Shown here: one piece after another, positions 1 through 15,397 of the stretch
How the letters are laid out: the number at the start of each line of letters is the position of its first letter
Numbering within the stretch: position 1 is the first letter of the stretch
Assembly (NCBI GenBank): GCA_032718475.1
Contig: JAUCBJ010007674.1
Location: 44,828 to 108,827 of the forward strand
Reading direction: 5' to 3'
From: Nemertoderma westbladi
Lineage: Eukaryota > Xenacoelomorpha > Nemertodermatida > Nemertodermatidae
Length of the DNA stretch: 64,000 nucleotides
Made by a program: the position numbers and the translations under genes
Notes under the pieces: generated by a model
What the model was told of the DNA's origin: nothing
Databases searched by the model: none
What the model saw: only the letters and a program-made list of their open reading frames with translations

Positions 1-3000
1 ATACACTGAGGTAGTAGTAGATAACAATAGGAGCGTCAAACACAGACACTGGGGTAGTAGTAGACAACAATAGGAGTGAAAACACAGACACTGGGGTAGT
101 AGTAGACAACAATAGGAGTGTCAAACACAGACACTGAGGTAGTAGTAGACAACAATAGGAGTGAAAACACAGACACTGAGGTAGTAGTAGACAACAATAG
201 GAGTGTCAAACACAGACACTGGGGTAGTAGTAGACAACAATAGGAGTGAAAACACAGACACTGGGGTAGTAGTAGACAACAATAGGAGTGTCAAACACAG
301 ACACTGAGGTAGTAGTAGATAACAATAGGAGTGTCAAACACAGACACTGGGGTAGTAGTAGACAACAATAGGAGTGTCAAACACAGACACTGAGGTAGTA
401 GTAGACAACAATAGGAGTGAAAACACAGACACTGGGGTAGTAGTAGACAACAATAGGATTGTCAAACACAGACACTGGGGTAGTAGTAGACAACAATAGG
501 AGTGTCAAACACAGACACTGGGGTAGTAGTAGATAACAATAGGAGTGTCAAACACAGACACTGAGGTAGTAGTAGACAACAATAGGAGTGTCAAACACAG
601 ACACTGGGGTAGTAGTAGATAACAATAGGAGTGTCAAACACAGACACTGGGGTAGTAGTAGACAACAATAGGAGTGTCAAACACAGACACTGAGGTAGTA
701 GTAGATAACAATAGGAGTGTCAAACACAGACACTTAGGTAGTAGTAGACAACAATAGGAGTGTCAAACACAGACACTGAGGTAGTAGTAGACAACAATAG
801 GAGTGTCAAACACAGACACTGGGGTAGTAGTAGATAACAATAGGAGTGAAAACACAGACACTGGGGTAGTAGTAGACAACAATAGGAGTGTCAAACACAG
901 ACACTGGGGTAGTAGTAGACAACAATAGGAGTGTCAAACACAGACACTGAGGTAGTAGTAGATAACAATAGGAGTGTCAAACACAGACACTTAGGTAGTA
1001 GTAGACAACAATAGGAGTGTCAAACACAGACACTTGAGGTAGTAGTAGATAACAATAGGAGTGTCAAACACAGACACTGGGGTAGTAGTAGACAACAATA
1101 GGAGTGTCAAACACAGACACTGGGGTAGTAGTAGACAACAATAGGAGTGTCAAACACAGACACTGAGGTAGTAGTAGATAACAATAGGAGTGTCAAACAC
1201 AGACACTGAGGTAGTAGTAGACAACAATAGGAGTGTCAAACACAGACACTTAGGTAGTAGTAGATAACAATAGGAGTGTCAAACACAGACACTGGGGTAG
1301 TAGTAGATAACAATAGGAGTGTCAAACACAGACACTTAGGTAGTAGTAGACAACAATAGGAGTGTCAAACACAGACACTGAGGTAGTAGTAGACAACAAT
1401 AGGAGTGTCAAACACAGACACTGGGGTAGTAGTAGATAACAATAGGAGTGTCAAACACAGACACTTAGGTAGTAGTAGACAACAATAGGAGTGTCAAACA
1501 CAGACACTGGGGTAGTAGTAGACAACAATAGGAGTGTCAAACACAGACACTGGGGTAGTAGTAGACAACAATAGGAGTGTCAAACACAGACACTGGGGTA
1601 GTAGTAGACAACAATAGGAGTGTCAAACACAGACACTGAGGTAGTAGTAGACAACAATAGGAGTGTCAAACACAGACACTGGGGTAGTAGTAGACAACAA
1701 TAGGAGTGTCAAACACAGACACTGGGGTAGTAGTAGACAACAATAGGAGTGTCAAACACAGACACTGGGGTAGTAGTAGACAACAATAGGAGTGTCAAAC
1801 ACAGACACTGAGGTAGTAGTAGATAACAATAGGAGTGTCAAACACAGACACTGGGGTAGTAGTAGACAACAATAGGAGTGTCAAACACAGACACTGGGGT
1901 AGTAGTAGACAACAATAGGAGTGTCAAACACAGACACTTAGGTAGTAGTAGATAACAATAGGAGTGTCAAACACAGACACTGGGGTAGTAGTAGACAACA
2001 ATAGGAGTGTCAAACACAGACACTGAGGTAGTAGTAGACAACAATAGGAGTGTCAAACACAGACACTGAGGTAGTAGTAGATAACAATAGGAGTGTCAAA
2101 CACAGACACTGGGGTAGTAGTAGACAACAATAGGAGTGTCAAACACAGACACTGAGGTAGTAGTAGATAACAATAGGAGTGTCAAACACAGACACTGGGG
2201 TAGTAGTAGACAACAATAGGAGTGTCAAACACAGACACTTAGGTAGTAGTAGACAACAATAGGAGTGTCAAACACAGACACTGGGGTAGTAGTAGACAAC
2301 AATAGGAGTGTCAAACACAGACACTGAGGTAGTAGTAGATAACAATAGGAGTGTCAAACACAGACACTGAGGTAGTAGTAGACAACAATAGGAGTGTCAA
2401 ACACAGACACTGGGGTAGTAGTAGACAACAATAGGAGTGTCAAACACAGACACTGGGGTAGTAGTAGACAACAATAGGAGTGTCAAACACAGACACTGGG
2501 GTAGTAGTAGACAACAATAGGAGTGTCAAACACAGACACTGAGGTAGTAGTAGACAACAATAGGAGTGTCAAACACAGACACTGGGGTAGTAGTAGACAA
2601 CAATAGGAGTGTCAAACACAGACACTTAGGTAGTAGTAGACAACAATAGGAGTGTCAAACACAGACACTGGGGTAGTAGTAGACAACAATAGGAGTGTCA
2701 AACACAGACACTTAGGTAGTAGTAGACAACAATAGGAGTGTCAAACACAGACACTGGGGTAGTAGTAGACAACAATAGGAGTGTCAAACACAGACACTGA
2801 GGTAGTAGTAGACAACAATAGGAGTGTCAAACACAGACACTGGGGTAGTAGTAGACAACAATAGGAGTGTCAAACACAGACACTGGGGTAGTAGTAGACA
2901 ACAATAGGAGTGTCAAACACAGACACTGAGGTAGTAGTAGATAACAATAGGAGTGAAAACACAGACACTGGGGTAGTAGTAGACAACAATAGGAGTGTCA

Positions 3001-6000
3001 AACACAGACACTGGGGTAGTAGTAGACAACAATAGGAGTGTCAAACACAGACACTGGGGTAGTAGTAGACAACAATAGGAGTGTCAAACACAGACACTGG
3101 GGTAGTAGTAGACAACAATAGGAGTGTCAAACACAGACACTGAGGTAGTAGTAGATAACAATAGGAGTGTCAAACACAGACACTGGGGTAGTAGTAGACA
3201 ACAATAGGAGTGTCAAACACAGACACTGAGGTAGTAGTAGATAACAATAGGAGTGTCAAACACAGACACTGGGGTAGTAGTAGACAACAATAGGAGTGTC
3301 AAACACAGACACTGAGGTCGTAGTAGACAACAATAGGAGTGTCAAACACAGACACTGGGGTAGTAGTAGACAACAATAGGAGTGTCAAACACAGACACTG
3401 GGGTAGTAGTAGACAACAATAGGAGTGTCAAACACAGACACTGGGGTAGTAGTAGACAACAATAGGAGTGTCAAACACAGACACTTAGGTAGTAGTAGAT
3501 AACAATAGGAGTGTCAAACACAGACACTTAGGTAGTAGTAGACAACAATAGGAGTGTCAAACACAGACACTTAGGTAGTAGTAGATAACAATAGGAGTGT
3601 CAAACACAGACACTGAGGTAGTAGTAGACAACAATAGGAGTGTCAAACACAGACACTGGGGTAGTAGTAGACAACAATAGGAGTGTCAAACACAGACACT
3701 GGGGTAGTAGTAGACAACAATAGGAGTGTCAAACACAGACACTGGGGTAGTAGTAGACAACAATAGGAGTGTCAAACACAGACACTGAGGTAGTAGTAGA
3801 CAACAATAGGAGTGTCAAACACAGACACTGGGGTAGTAGTAGACAACAATAGGAGTGTCAAACACAGACACTTAGGTAGTAGTAGATAACAATAGGAGTG
3901 TCAAACACAGACACTGGGGTAGTAGTAGACAACAATAGGAGTGTCAAACACAGACACTTAGGTAGTAGTAGACAACAATAGGAGTGTCAAACACAGACAC
4001 TGGGGTAGTAGTAGACAACAATAGGAGTGTCAAACACAGACACTGAGGTAGTAGTAGACAACAATAGGAGTGTCAAACACAGACACTGGGGTAGTAGTAG
4101 ACAACAATAGGAGTGTCAAACACAGACACTGGGGTAGTAGTAGACAACAATAGGAGTGTCAAACACAGACACTGAGGTAGTAGTAGATAACAATAGGAGT
4201 GAAAACACAGACACTGGGGTAGTAGTAGACAACAATAGGAGTGTCAAACACAGACACTGGGGTAGTAGTAGACAACAATAGGAGTGTCAAACACAGACAC
4301 TGGGGTAGTAGTAGACAACAATAGGAGTGTCAAACACAGACACTGGGGTAGTAGTAGACAACAATAGGAGTGTCAAACACAGACACTGAGGTAGTAGTAG
4401 ATAACAATAGGAGTGTCAAACACAGACACTGGGGTAGTAGTAGACAACAATAGGAGTGTCAAACACAGACACTGAGGTAGTAGTAGATAACAATAGGAGT
4501 GTCAAACACAGACACTGGGGTAGTAGTAGACAACAATAGGAGTGTCAAACACAGACACTGAGGTCGTAGTAGACAACAATAGGAGTGTCAAACACAGACA
4601 CTGGGGTAGTAGTAGACAACAATAGGAGTGTCAAACACAGACACTGGGGTAGTAGTAGACAACAATAGGAGTGTCAAACACAGACACTGGGGTAGTAGTA
4701 GACAACAATAGGAGTGTCAAACACAGACACTTAGGTAGTAGTAGATAACAATAGGAGTGTCAAACACAGACACTGAGGTCGTAGTAGACAACAATAGGAG
4801 TGTCAAACACAGACACTGAGGTCGTATTAGACAACAATAGGAGTGTCAAACACAGACACTGAGGTAGTAGTAGATAACAATAGGAGTGTCAAACACAGAC
4901 ACTGAGGTAGTAGTAGATAACAATAGGAGTGTCAAACACAGACACTGAGGTAGTAGTAGATAACAATAGGAGTGTCAAACACAGACATTGGGGTAGTAGT
5001 AGACAACAATAGGAGTGTCAAACACAGACACTGGGGTAGTAGTAGACAACAATAGGAGTGTCAAACACAGACACTGGGGTAGTAGTAGACAACAATAGGA
5101 GTGTCAAACACAGACACTGGGGTAGTAGTAGACAACAATAGGAGTGTCAAACACAGACACTGAGGTAGTAGTAGACAACAATAGGAGTGTCAAACACAGA
5201 CACTGGGGTAGTAGTAGACAACAATAGGAGTGTCAAACACAGACACTGGGGTAGTAGTAGACAACAATAGGAGTGTCAAACACAGACACTGGGGTAGTAG
5301 TAGACAACAATAGGAGTGTCAAACACAGACACTTAGGTAGTAGTAGACAACAATAGGAGTGTCAAACACAGACACTGAGGTCGTATTAGACAACAATAGG
5401 AGTGTCAAACACAGACACTGGGGTAGTAGTAGATAACAATAGGAGTGTCAAACACAGACACTGGGGTAGTAGTAGATAACAATAGGAGTGTCAAACACAG
5501 ACACTGGGGTAGTAGTAGACAACAATAGGAGTGTCAAACACAGACACTGAGGTAGTAGTAGATAACAATAGGAGTGTCAAACACAGACACTGGGGTAGTA
5601 GTAGACAACAATAGGAGTGTCAAACACAGACACTTAGGTAGTAGTAGACAACAATAGGAGTGTCAAACACAGACACTGAGGTCGTATTAGACAACAATAG
5701 GAGTGTCAAACACAGACACTGTGGTAGTAGTAGATAACAATAGGAGTGTCAAACACAGACACTTAGGTAGTAGTAGACAACAATAGGAGTGTCAAACACA
5801 GACACTGAGGTAGTAGTAGACAACAATAGGAGTGTCAAACACAGACACTTAGGTAGTAGTAGACAACAATAGGAGTGTCAAACACAGACACTTAGGTAGT
5901 AGTAGACAACAATAGGAGTGTCAAACACAGACACTGAGGTCGTATTAGACAACAATAGGAGTGTCAAACACAGACACTGTGGTAGTAGTAGATAACAATA

Positions 6001-9000
6001 GGAGTGTCAAACACAGACACTTAGGTAGTAGTAGACAACAATAGGAGTGTCAAACACAGACACTGAGGTAGTAGTAGACAACAATAGGAGTGTCAAACAC
6101 AGACACTTAGGTAGTAGTAGACAACAATAGGAGTGTCAAACACAGACACTGAGGTAGTAGTAGACAACAATAGGAGTGTCAAACACAGACACTTAGGTAG
6201 TAGTAGACAACAATAGGAGTGTCAAACACAGACACTTAGGTAGTAGTAGACAACAATAGGAGTGTCAAACACAGACACTGAGGTCGTATTAGACAACAAT
6301 AGGAGTGTCAAACACAGACACTGTGGTAGTAGTAGATAACAATAGGAGTGTCAAACACAGACACTTAGGTAGTAGTAGACAACAATAGGAGTGTCAAACA
6401 CAGACACTTAGGTAGTAGTAGACAACAATAGGAGTGTCAAACACAGACACTGTGGTAGTAGTAGATAACAATAGGAGTGTCAAACACAGACACTGTGGTA
6501 GTAGTAGATAACAATAGGAGTGTCAAACACAGACACTTAGGTAGTAGTAGACAACAATAGGAGTGTCAAACACAGACACTTAGGTAGTAGTAGACAACAA
6601 TAGGAGTGTCAAACACAGACACTGAGGTCGTATTAGACAACAATAGGAGTGTCAAACACAGACACTGTGGTAGTAGTAGATAACAATAGGAGTGTCAAAC
6701 ACAGACACTTAGGTAGTAGTAGACAACAATAGGAGTGTCAAACACAGACACTGAGGTCGTATTAGACAACAATAGGAGTGTCAAACACAGACACTGTGGT
6801 AGTAGTAGATAACAATAGGAGTGTCAAACACAGACACTGAGGTAGTAGTAGACAGACAACAATAGGAGTGTCAAACACAGACACTGAGGTAGTAGTAGAC
6901 AACAATAGGAGTGTCAAACACAGACACTGAGGTCGTATTAGACAACAATAGGAGTGTCAAACACAGACACTGTGGTAGTAGTAGATAACAATAGGAGTGT
7001 CAAACACAGACACTTAGGTAGTAGTAGACAACAATAGGAGTGTCAAACACAGACACTGAGGTCGTATTAGACAACAATAGGAGTGTCAAACACAGACACT
7101 GGGGTAGTAGTAGATAACAATAGGAGTGTCAAACACAGACACTGAGGTAGTAGTAAACAACAATAGGAGTGTCAAACACAGACACTGGGGTAGTAGTAGA
7201 CAACAATAGGAGTGAAAACACAGACACTGGGGTAGTAGTAGACAACAATAGGAGTGTCAAACACAGACGCCGAGGTAGTAGTAGACAACAATAGGAGTGT
7301 CAAACACAGACACTGGGGTAGTAGTAGACAACAATAGGAGTGTCAAACACAGACACTTAGGTAGTAGTAGACAACAATAGGAGTGTCAAACACAGACACT
7401 GAGGTAGTAGTAGACAACAATAGGAGTGTCAAACACAGACACTGGGGTAGTAGTAGACAACAATAGGAGTGTCACACACAGACACTGAGGTCGTATTAGA
7501 CAACAATAGGAGTGTCAAACACAGACATTGGGGTAGTAGTAGATAACAATAGGAGTGTCAAACACAGACACTGGGGTAGTAGTAGACAACAATAGGAGTG
7601 TCACACACAGACACTGAGGTCGTATTAGACAACAATAGGAGTGTCAAACACAGACATTGGGGTAGTAGTAGATAACAATAGGAGTGTCAAACACAGACAC
7701 TGGGGTAGTAGTAGACAACAATAGGAGTGTCACACACAGACACTGAGGTCGTATTAGACAACAATAGGAGTGTCAAACACAGACACTGGGGTAGTAGTAG
7801 ATAACAATAGGAGTGTCAAACACAGACACTGGGGTAGTAGTAGACAACAATAGGAGTGTCAAACACAGACACTGAGGTAGTAGTAGACAACAATAGGAGT
7901 GTCAAACACAGACACTTAGGTAGTAGTAGACAACAATAGGAGTGTCAAACACAGACACTGAGGTCGTATTAGACAACAATAGGAGTGTCAAACACAGACA
8001 CTGTGGTAGTAGTAGATAACAATAGGAGTGTCAAACACAGACACTGGGGTAGTAGTAGATAACAATAGGAGTGTCAAACACAGACACTGAGGTAGTAGTA
8101 GACAACAATAGGAGTGTCAAACACAGACACTTAGGTAGTAGTAGACAACAATAGGAGTGTCAAACACAGACACTGGGGTAGTAGTAGACAACAATAGGAG
8201 TGTCAAACACAGACACTGGGGTAGTAGTAGACAACAATAGGAGTGTCAAACACAGACACTGGGGTAGTAGTAGACAACAATAGGAGTGTCAAACACAGAC
8301 ACTGGGGTAGTAGTAGACAACAATAGGAGTGTCAAACACAGACACTGAGGTCGTATTAGACAACAATAGGAGTGTCAAACACAGACACTGTGGTAGTAGT
8401 AGATAACAATAGGAGTGTCAAACACAGACACTGAGGTCGTATTAGACAACAATAGGAGTGTCAAACACAGACACTGGGGTAGTAGTAGACAACAATAGGA
8501 GTGTCAAACACAGACACTGAGGTCGTATTAGACAACAATAGGAGTGTCAAACACAGACACTGTGGTAGTAGTAGATAACAATAGGAGTGTCAAACACAGA
8601 CACTGGGGTAGTAGTAGATAACAATAGGAGTGTCAAACACAGACACTGGGGTAGTAGTAGATAACAATAGGAGTGTCAAACACAGACACTGAGGTAGTAG
8701 TAGACAACAATAGGAGTGTCAAACACAGACACTTAGGTAGTAGTAGACAACAATAGGAGTGTCAAACACAGACACTGAGGTCGTATTAGACAACAATAGG
8801 AGTGTCAAACACAGACACTGTGGTAGTAGTAGACAACAATAGGAGTGTCAAACACAGACACTGAGGTAGTAGTAGATAACAATAGGAGTGTCAAACACAG
8901 ACACTGAGGTCGTATTAGACAACAATAGGAGTGTCAAACACAGACACTGGGGTAGTAGTAGACAACAATAGGAGTGTCAAACACAGACACTGAGGTAGTA

Positions 9001-12000
9001 GTAGACAACAATAGGAGTGAAAACACAGACATTGGGGTAGTAGTAGACAACAATAGGAGTGTCAAACACAGACACTGGGGTAGTAGTAGACAACAATAGG
9101 AGTGTCAAACACAGACACTGGGGTAGTAGTAGACAACAATAGGAGTGTCACACACAGACACTGAGGTCGTATTAGACAACAATAGGAGTGTCAAACACAG
9201 ACACTGGGGTAGTAGTAGACAACAATAGGAGTGTCAAACACAGACACTGGGGTAGTAGTAGACAACAATAGGAGTGTCAAACACAGACACTGAGGTCGTA
9301 TTAGACAACAATAGGAGTGTCAAACACAGACACTGAGGTCGTATTAGACAACAATAGGAGTGTCAAACACAGACACTGGGGTAGTAGTAGACAACAATAG
9401 GAGTGTCAAACACAGACACTGGGGTAGTAGTAGACAACAATAGGAGTGTCAAACACAGACACTGGGGTAGTAGTAGACAACAATAGGAGTGTCAAACACA
9501 GACACTGGGGTAGTAGTAGACAACAATAGGAGTGTCAAACACAGACACTGGGGTAGTAGTAGACAACAATAGGAGTGTCAAACACAGACACTTAGGTAGT
9601 AGTAGACAACAATAGGAGTGTCAAACACAGACACTGAGGTCGTATTAGACAACAATAGGAGTGTCAAACACAGACACTGGGGTAGTAGTAGACAACAATA
9701 GGAGTGTCAAACACAGACACTGGGGTAGTAGTAGACAACAATAGGAGTGTCAAACACAGACACTGGGGTAGTAGTAGACAACAATAGGAGTGTCAAACAC
9801 AGAAACTGGGGTAGTAGTAGACAACAATAGGAGTGTCACACACAGACACTGGGGTAGTATTAGACAACAATAGGAGTGTCACACACAGACACTGGGGTAG
9901 TAGTAGACAACAATAGGAGTGTCAAACACAGACACTTAGGTAGTAGTAGACAACAATAGGAGTGTCAAACACAGACACTTAGGTAGTAGTAGACAACAAT
10001 AGGAGTGTCAAACACAGACACTTAGGTAGTAGTAGATAACAATAGGAGTGTCAAACACAGACACTGGGGTAGTAGTAGACAACAATAGGAGTGTCAAACA
10101 CAGACACTTAGGTAGTAGTAGATAACAATAGGAGTGTCAAACACAGACACTGGGGTAGTAGTAGACAACAATAGGAGTGTCAAACACAGACACTTAGGTA
10201 GTAGTAGACAACAATAGGAGTGTCAAACACAGACACTGGGGTAGTAGTAGACAACAATAGGAGTGTCAAACACCGACACTGAGGTAGTAGTAGACAGCAA
10301 TAGGAGTGTCAAACACAGACACTGAGGTAGTAGTAGACAACAATAGGAGTGTCAAACACAGACACTGGGGTAGTAGTAGATAACAATAGGAGTGTCAAAC
10401 ACAGACACTGAGGTAGTAGTAGATAACAATAGGAGTGTCAAACACAGACACTGGGGTAGTAGTAGACAACAATAGGAGTGTCAAACACAGACACTTAGGT
10501 AGTAGTAGATAACAATAGGAGTGTCAAACACAGACACTGGGGTAGTAGTAGACAACAATAGGAGTGTCAAACACAGACACTTAGGTAGTAGTAGACAACA
10601 ATAGGAGTGTCAAACACAGACACTGGGGTAGTAGTAGACAACAATAGGAGTGTCAAACACAGACGCCGAGGTAGTAGTAGATAACAATAGGAGTGCCAAA
10701 CACAGACACTTAGGTAGTAGTAGATAACAATAGGAGTGTCAAACACAGACACTGGGGTAGTAGTAGACAACAATAGGAGTGTCAAACACAGACACTGGGG
10801 TAGTAGTAGATAACAATAGGAGTGTCAAACACAGACACTGAGGTAGTAGTAGACAACAATAGGAGTGTCAAACACAGACACTGAGGTAGTAGTAGACAAC
10901 AATAGGAGTGTCAAACACAGACACTGGGGTAGTAGTAGATAACAATAGGAGTGTCAAACACAGACACTGGGGTAGTAGTAGACAACAATAGGAGTGTCAA
11001 ACACAGACACTGGGGTAGTAGTAGACAACAATAGGAGTGTCAAACACAGACACTGAGGTAGTAGTAGACAACAATAGGAGTGTCAAACACAGACACTGAG
11101 GTCGTATTAGACAACAATAGGAGTGCCAAACACAGACACTGAGGTAGTAGTAGACAACAATAGGAGTGTCAAACACAGACACTGGGGTAGTAGTAGATAA
11201 CAATAGGAGTGTCAAACACAGACATTGGGGTAGTAGTAGACAACAATAGGAGTGTCAAACACAGACACTGAGGTAGTAGTAGACAACAATAGGAGTGTCA
11301 AACACAGACACTGAGGTCGTATTAGACAACAATAGGAGTGTCAAACACAGACACTGGGGTAGTAGTAGACAACAATAGGAGTGTCAAACACAGACACTGA
11401 GGTAGTAGTAGATAACAATAGGAGTGCCAAACACAGACATTGGGGTAGTAGTAGACAACAATAGGAGTGAAAACACAGACACTGGGGTAGTAGTAGATAA
11501 CAATAGGAGTGTCAAACACAGACACTGAGGTCGTATTAGACAACAATAGGAGTGTCAAACACAGACACTGAGGTAGTAGTAGATAACAATAGGAGTGTCA
11601 AACACAGACACTGGGGTAGTAGTAGACAACAATAGGAGTGTCAAACACAGACACTGGGGTAGTTATAGACAACAATAGGAGTGTCAAACACAGACACTGG
11701 GGTAGTAGTAGACAACAATAGGAGTGTCAAACACAGACACTGAGGTCGTATTAGACAACAATAGGAGTGTCAAACACAGACATTGGGGTAGTAGTAGACA
11801 ACAATAGGAGTGTCAAACACAGACACTTAGGTAGTAGTAGACAACAATAGGAGTGTCAAACACAGACACTGGGGTAGTAGTAGACAACAATAGGAGTGTC
11901 AAACACAGACACTGGGGTAGTTATAGACAACAATAGGAGTGTCAAACACAGACACTGGGGTAGTAGTAGATAACAATAGGAGTGTCAAACACAGACACTG

Positions 12001-14932
12001 GGGTAGTAGTAGATAACAATAGGAGTGTCAAACACAGACACTGGGGTAGTAGTAGATAACAATAGGAGTGTCAAACACAGACATTGGGGTAGTAGTAGAT
12101 AACAATAGGAGTGTCAAACACAGACATTGGGGTAGTAGTAGATAACAATAGGAGTGTCAAACACAGACACTGGGGTAGTAGTAGATAACAATAGGAGTGA
12201 AAACACAGACACTGAGGTAGTAGTAGACAACAATAGGAGTGAAAACACAGACACTGGGGTAGTAGTAGATAACAATAGGAGTGTCAAACACAGACACTGA
12301 GGTAGTAGTAGACAACAATAGGAGTGTCAAACACAGACACTGGGGTAGTTATAGACAACAATAGGAGTGTCAAACACAGACACTGGGGTAGTAGTAGATA
12401 ACAATAGGAGTGTCAAACACAGACACTGAGGTAGTAGTAGATAACAATAGGAGTGTCAAACACAGACACTGGGGTAGTAGTAGATAACAATAGGAGTGTC
12501 AAACACAGACACTGGGGTAGTTATAGACAACAATAGGAGTGTCAAACACAGACACTGGGGTAGTAGTAGATAACAATAGGAGTGTCAAACACAGACACTG
12601 GGGTAGTTATAGACAACAATAGGAGTGTCAAACACAGACACTGGGGTAGTAGTAGATAACAATAGGAGTGTCAAACACAGACACTGGGGTAGTAGTAGAT
12701 AACAATAGGAGTGTCAAACACAGACACTGGGGTAGTTATAGACAACAATAGGAGTGTCAAACACAGACACTGGGGTAGTAGTAGATAACAATAGGAGTGT
12801 CAAACACAGACACTGGGGTAGTAGTAGACAACAATAGGAGTGTCAAACACAGACACTGAGGTCGTATTAGACAACAATAGGAGTGTCAAACACAGACACT
12901 GGGGTAGTAGTAGACAACAATAGGAGTGTCAAACACAGACACTGGGGTAGTAGTAGACAACAATAGGAGTGTCAAACACAGACACTGGGGTAGTAGTAGA
13001 CAACAATAGGAGTGTCAAACACAGACACTGGGGTAGTAGTAGACAACAATAGGAGTGTCAAACACAGACACTGAGGTCGTATTAGACAACAATAGGAGTG
13101 CCAAACACAGACACTGAGGTAGTAGTAGACAACAATAGGAGTGTCAAACACAGACACTGGGGTAGTAGTAGATAACAATAGGAGTGTCAAACACAGACAT
13201 TGGGGTAGTAGTAGACAACAATAGGAGTGTCAAACACAGACACTGGGGTAGTAGTAGATAACAATAGGAGTGTCAAACACAGACACTGGGGTAGTAGTAG
13301 ATAACAATAGGAGTGTCAAACACAGACACTGGGGTAGTTATAGACAACAATAGGAGTGTCAAACACAGACACTGGGGTAGTAGTAGACAACAATAGGAGT
13401 GTCAAACACAGACACTTAGGTAGTAGTAGATAACAATAGGAGTGTCAAACACAGACACTGGGGTAGTTATAGACAACAATAGGAGTGTCAAACACAGACA
13501 CTGGGGTAGTAGTAGACAACAATAGGAGTGTCAAACACAGACACTGGGGTAGTAGTAGATAACAATAGGAGTGTCAAACACAGACACTGGGGTAGTAGTA
13601 GACAACAATAGGAGTGTCAAACACAGACACTGGGGTAGTAGTAGACAACAATAGGAGTGTCAAACACAGACACTTAGGTAGTAGTAGATAACAATAGGAG
13701 TGTCAAACACAGACACTGGGGTAGTAGTAGACAACAATAGGAGTGTCAAACACAGACACTGGGGTAGTAGTAGACAACAATAGGAGTGTCAAACACAGAC
13801 ACTGAGGTAGTAGTAGACAACAATAGGAGTGCCAAACACAGACACTGAGGTAGTAGTAGACAACAATAGGAGTGTCAAACACAGACACTTAGGTAGTAGT
13901 AGACAACAATAGGAGTGTCAAACACAGACACTGAGGTAGTAGTAGACAACAATAGGAGTGTCAAACACAGACACTTAGGTAGTAGTAGACAACAATAGGA
14001 GTGTCAAACACAGACACTGAGGTAGTAGTAGATAACAATAGGAGTGAAAACACAGACATTGAGATAGTTGTAGACAACAATAGGAGTGTCAAACACAGAC
14101 ACTGAGGTAGTAGTAGACAACAATAGGAGTGTCAAACACAGACACTTAGGTAGTAGTAGACAACAATAGGAGTGTCAAACACAGACACTGAGGTAGTAGT
14201 AGATAACAATAGGAGTGAAAACACAGACATTGAGATAGTTGTAGACAACAATAGGAGTGTCAAACACAGACACTGAGGTAGTAGTAGATAACAATAGGAG
14301 TGTCAAACACAGACACTGAGGTAGTAGTAGACAACAATAGGAGTGCCAAACACAGACACTGAGGTAGTAGTAGACAACAATAGGAGTGTCAAACACAGAC
14401 ACTGGGGTAGTAGTAGACAACAATAGGAGTGTCAAACACAGACACTGAGGTAGTAGTAGACAACAATAGGAGTGCCAAACACAGACACTGAGGTAGTAGT
14501 AGACAACAATAGGAGTGTCAAACACAGACACTTAGGTAGTAGTAGACAACAATAGGAGTGTCAAACACAGACACTGAGGTAGTAGTAGATAACAATAGGA
14601 GTGAAAACACAGACATTGAGATAGTTGTAGACAACAATAGGAGTGTCAAACACAGACACTGAGGTAGTAGTAGATAACAATAGGAGTGTCAAACACAGAC
14701 ACTGTGGTAGTAGTAGATAACAATAGGAGTGTCAAACACAGACACTGAGGTAGTAGTAGACAACAATAGGAGTGAAAACACAGACATTGAGATAGTTGTA
14801 GACAACAATAGGAGTGTCAAACACAGACACTGAGGTAGTAGTAGATAACAATAGGAGTGTCAAACACAGACACTGAGGTAGTAGTAGACAACAATAGGAG
14901 TGAAAACACAGACATTGAGATAGTTGTAGACA
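1..14932. repeat. 43-bp tandem satellite, about 347 copies
   Basis: A continuous head-to-tail array of a 43-bp unit that enters from the left edge and ends at 14932. The core is GTGTCAAACACAGACAC, itself a short inverted repeat, followed by a GGTAGTAGTAGAYAACAATA-type stretch. Common variants are CTGAGG, CTGGGG, CTTAGG and CTGTGG before the TAG run, GTCGTATTAG, GTTATAGAC, and a 42-bp form with GTGAAAACACAG. The 42-bp form is enriched near both ends. Short open frames on the minus strand are by-products of the repeat. I see no gene inside it. Confidence 0.98.
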
Positions 14933-15397
14933 ACCAACTGTATAGCAAAGCAAATCTTATCTGCTAAACTACAGTTCACTAAATGTCAGTGCGTCTATGT
15001 ATCAAAGTATACTTAGTGTAAATGTCCGCTAACTCAATCAATATATTGAGTTAGCGGACATATCCACTATATAAAAACCGTACCATAAGGTTTTACTTCC
15101 GTATTAATTTCGTATTTATTTACTTACAGCCATAAACTCTCCAATGTTTATATTTAACCAGACTGCCTCCAATATATCAGCTACATCGAGTACAGAACTA
15201 GTCGTCATCTCTCCCCTAGACTCGCCTATCCCAAACAAACAGCGACTTAGTAAGGTTGCTGACTCGATCGACGTTGACAACTTCGAACCTGATCGAATAA
15301 AAAGTCGATTTGTTGTAACTCAATTACAATTTCATAAAACAATATAATGCAATATGTTCAGAAACACTTTGAACTCAAAAATGAAACTACAAACAAG
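14933..15397. other. Unique AT-rich spacer with a 17-bp hairpin
   Basis: No recognisable gene. It contains a perfect inverted repeat: arms 15022-15038 and 15045-15061 (17 bp each, beginning ATGTCCGCTAACTCAAT) with a 6-nt loop. A 67-codon open frame at 15144-15347 resembles nothing I know. The last 11 bp (15387-15397, CTACAAACAAG) are the left copy of the direct repeat flanking the next element. Confidence 0.6.

Noticed and set aside
1-14932. CRISPR array
   Set aside because: There are no unique spacers between repeats; the whole unit repeats. The context is a eukaryotic genome.
10567-14953. Small proteins repeating TLLLLSTTTPVSVFD on the minus strand
   Set aside because: Translations of the 43-bp satellite. 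The frame rotates with each unit and stops recur.
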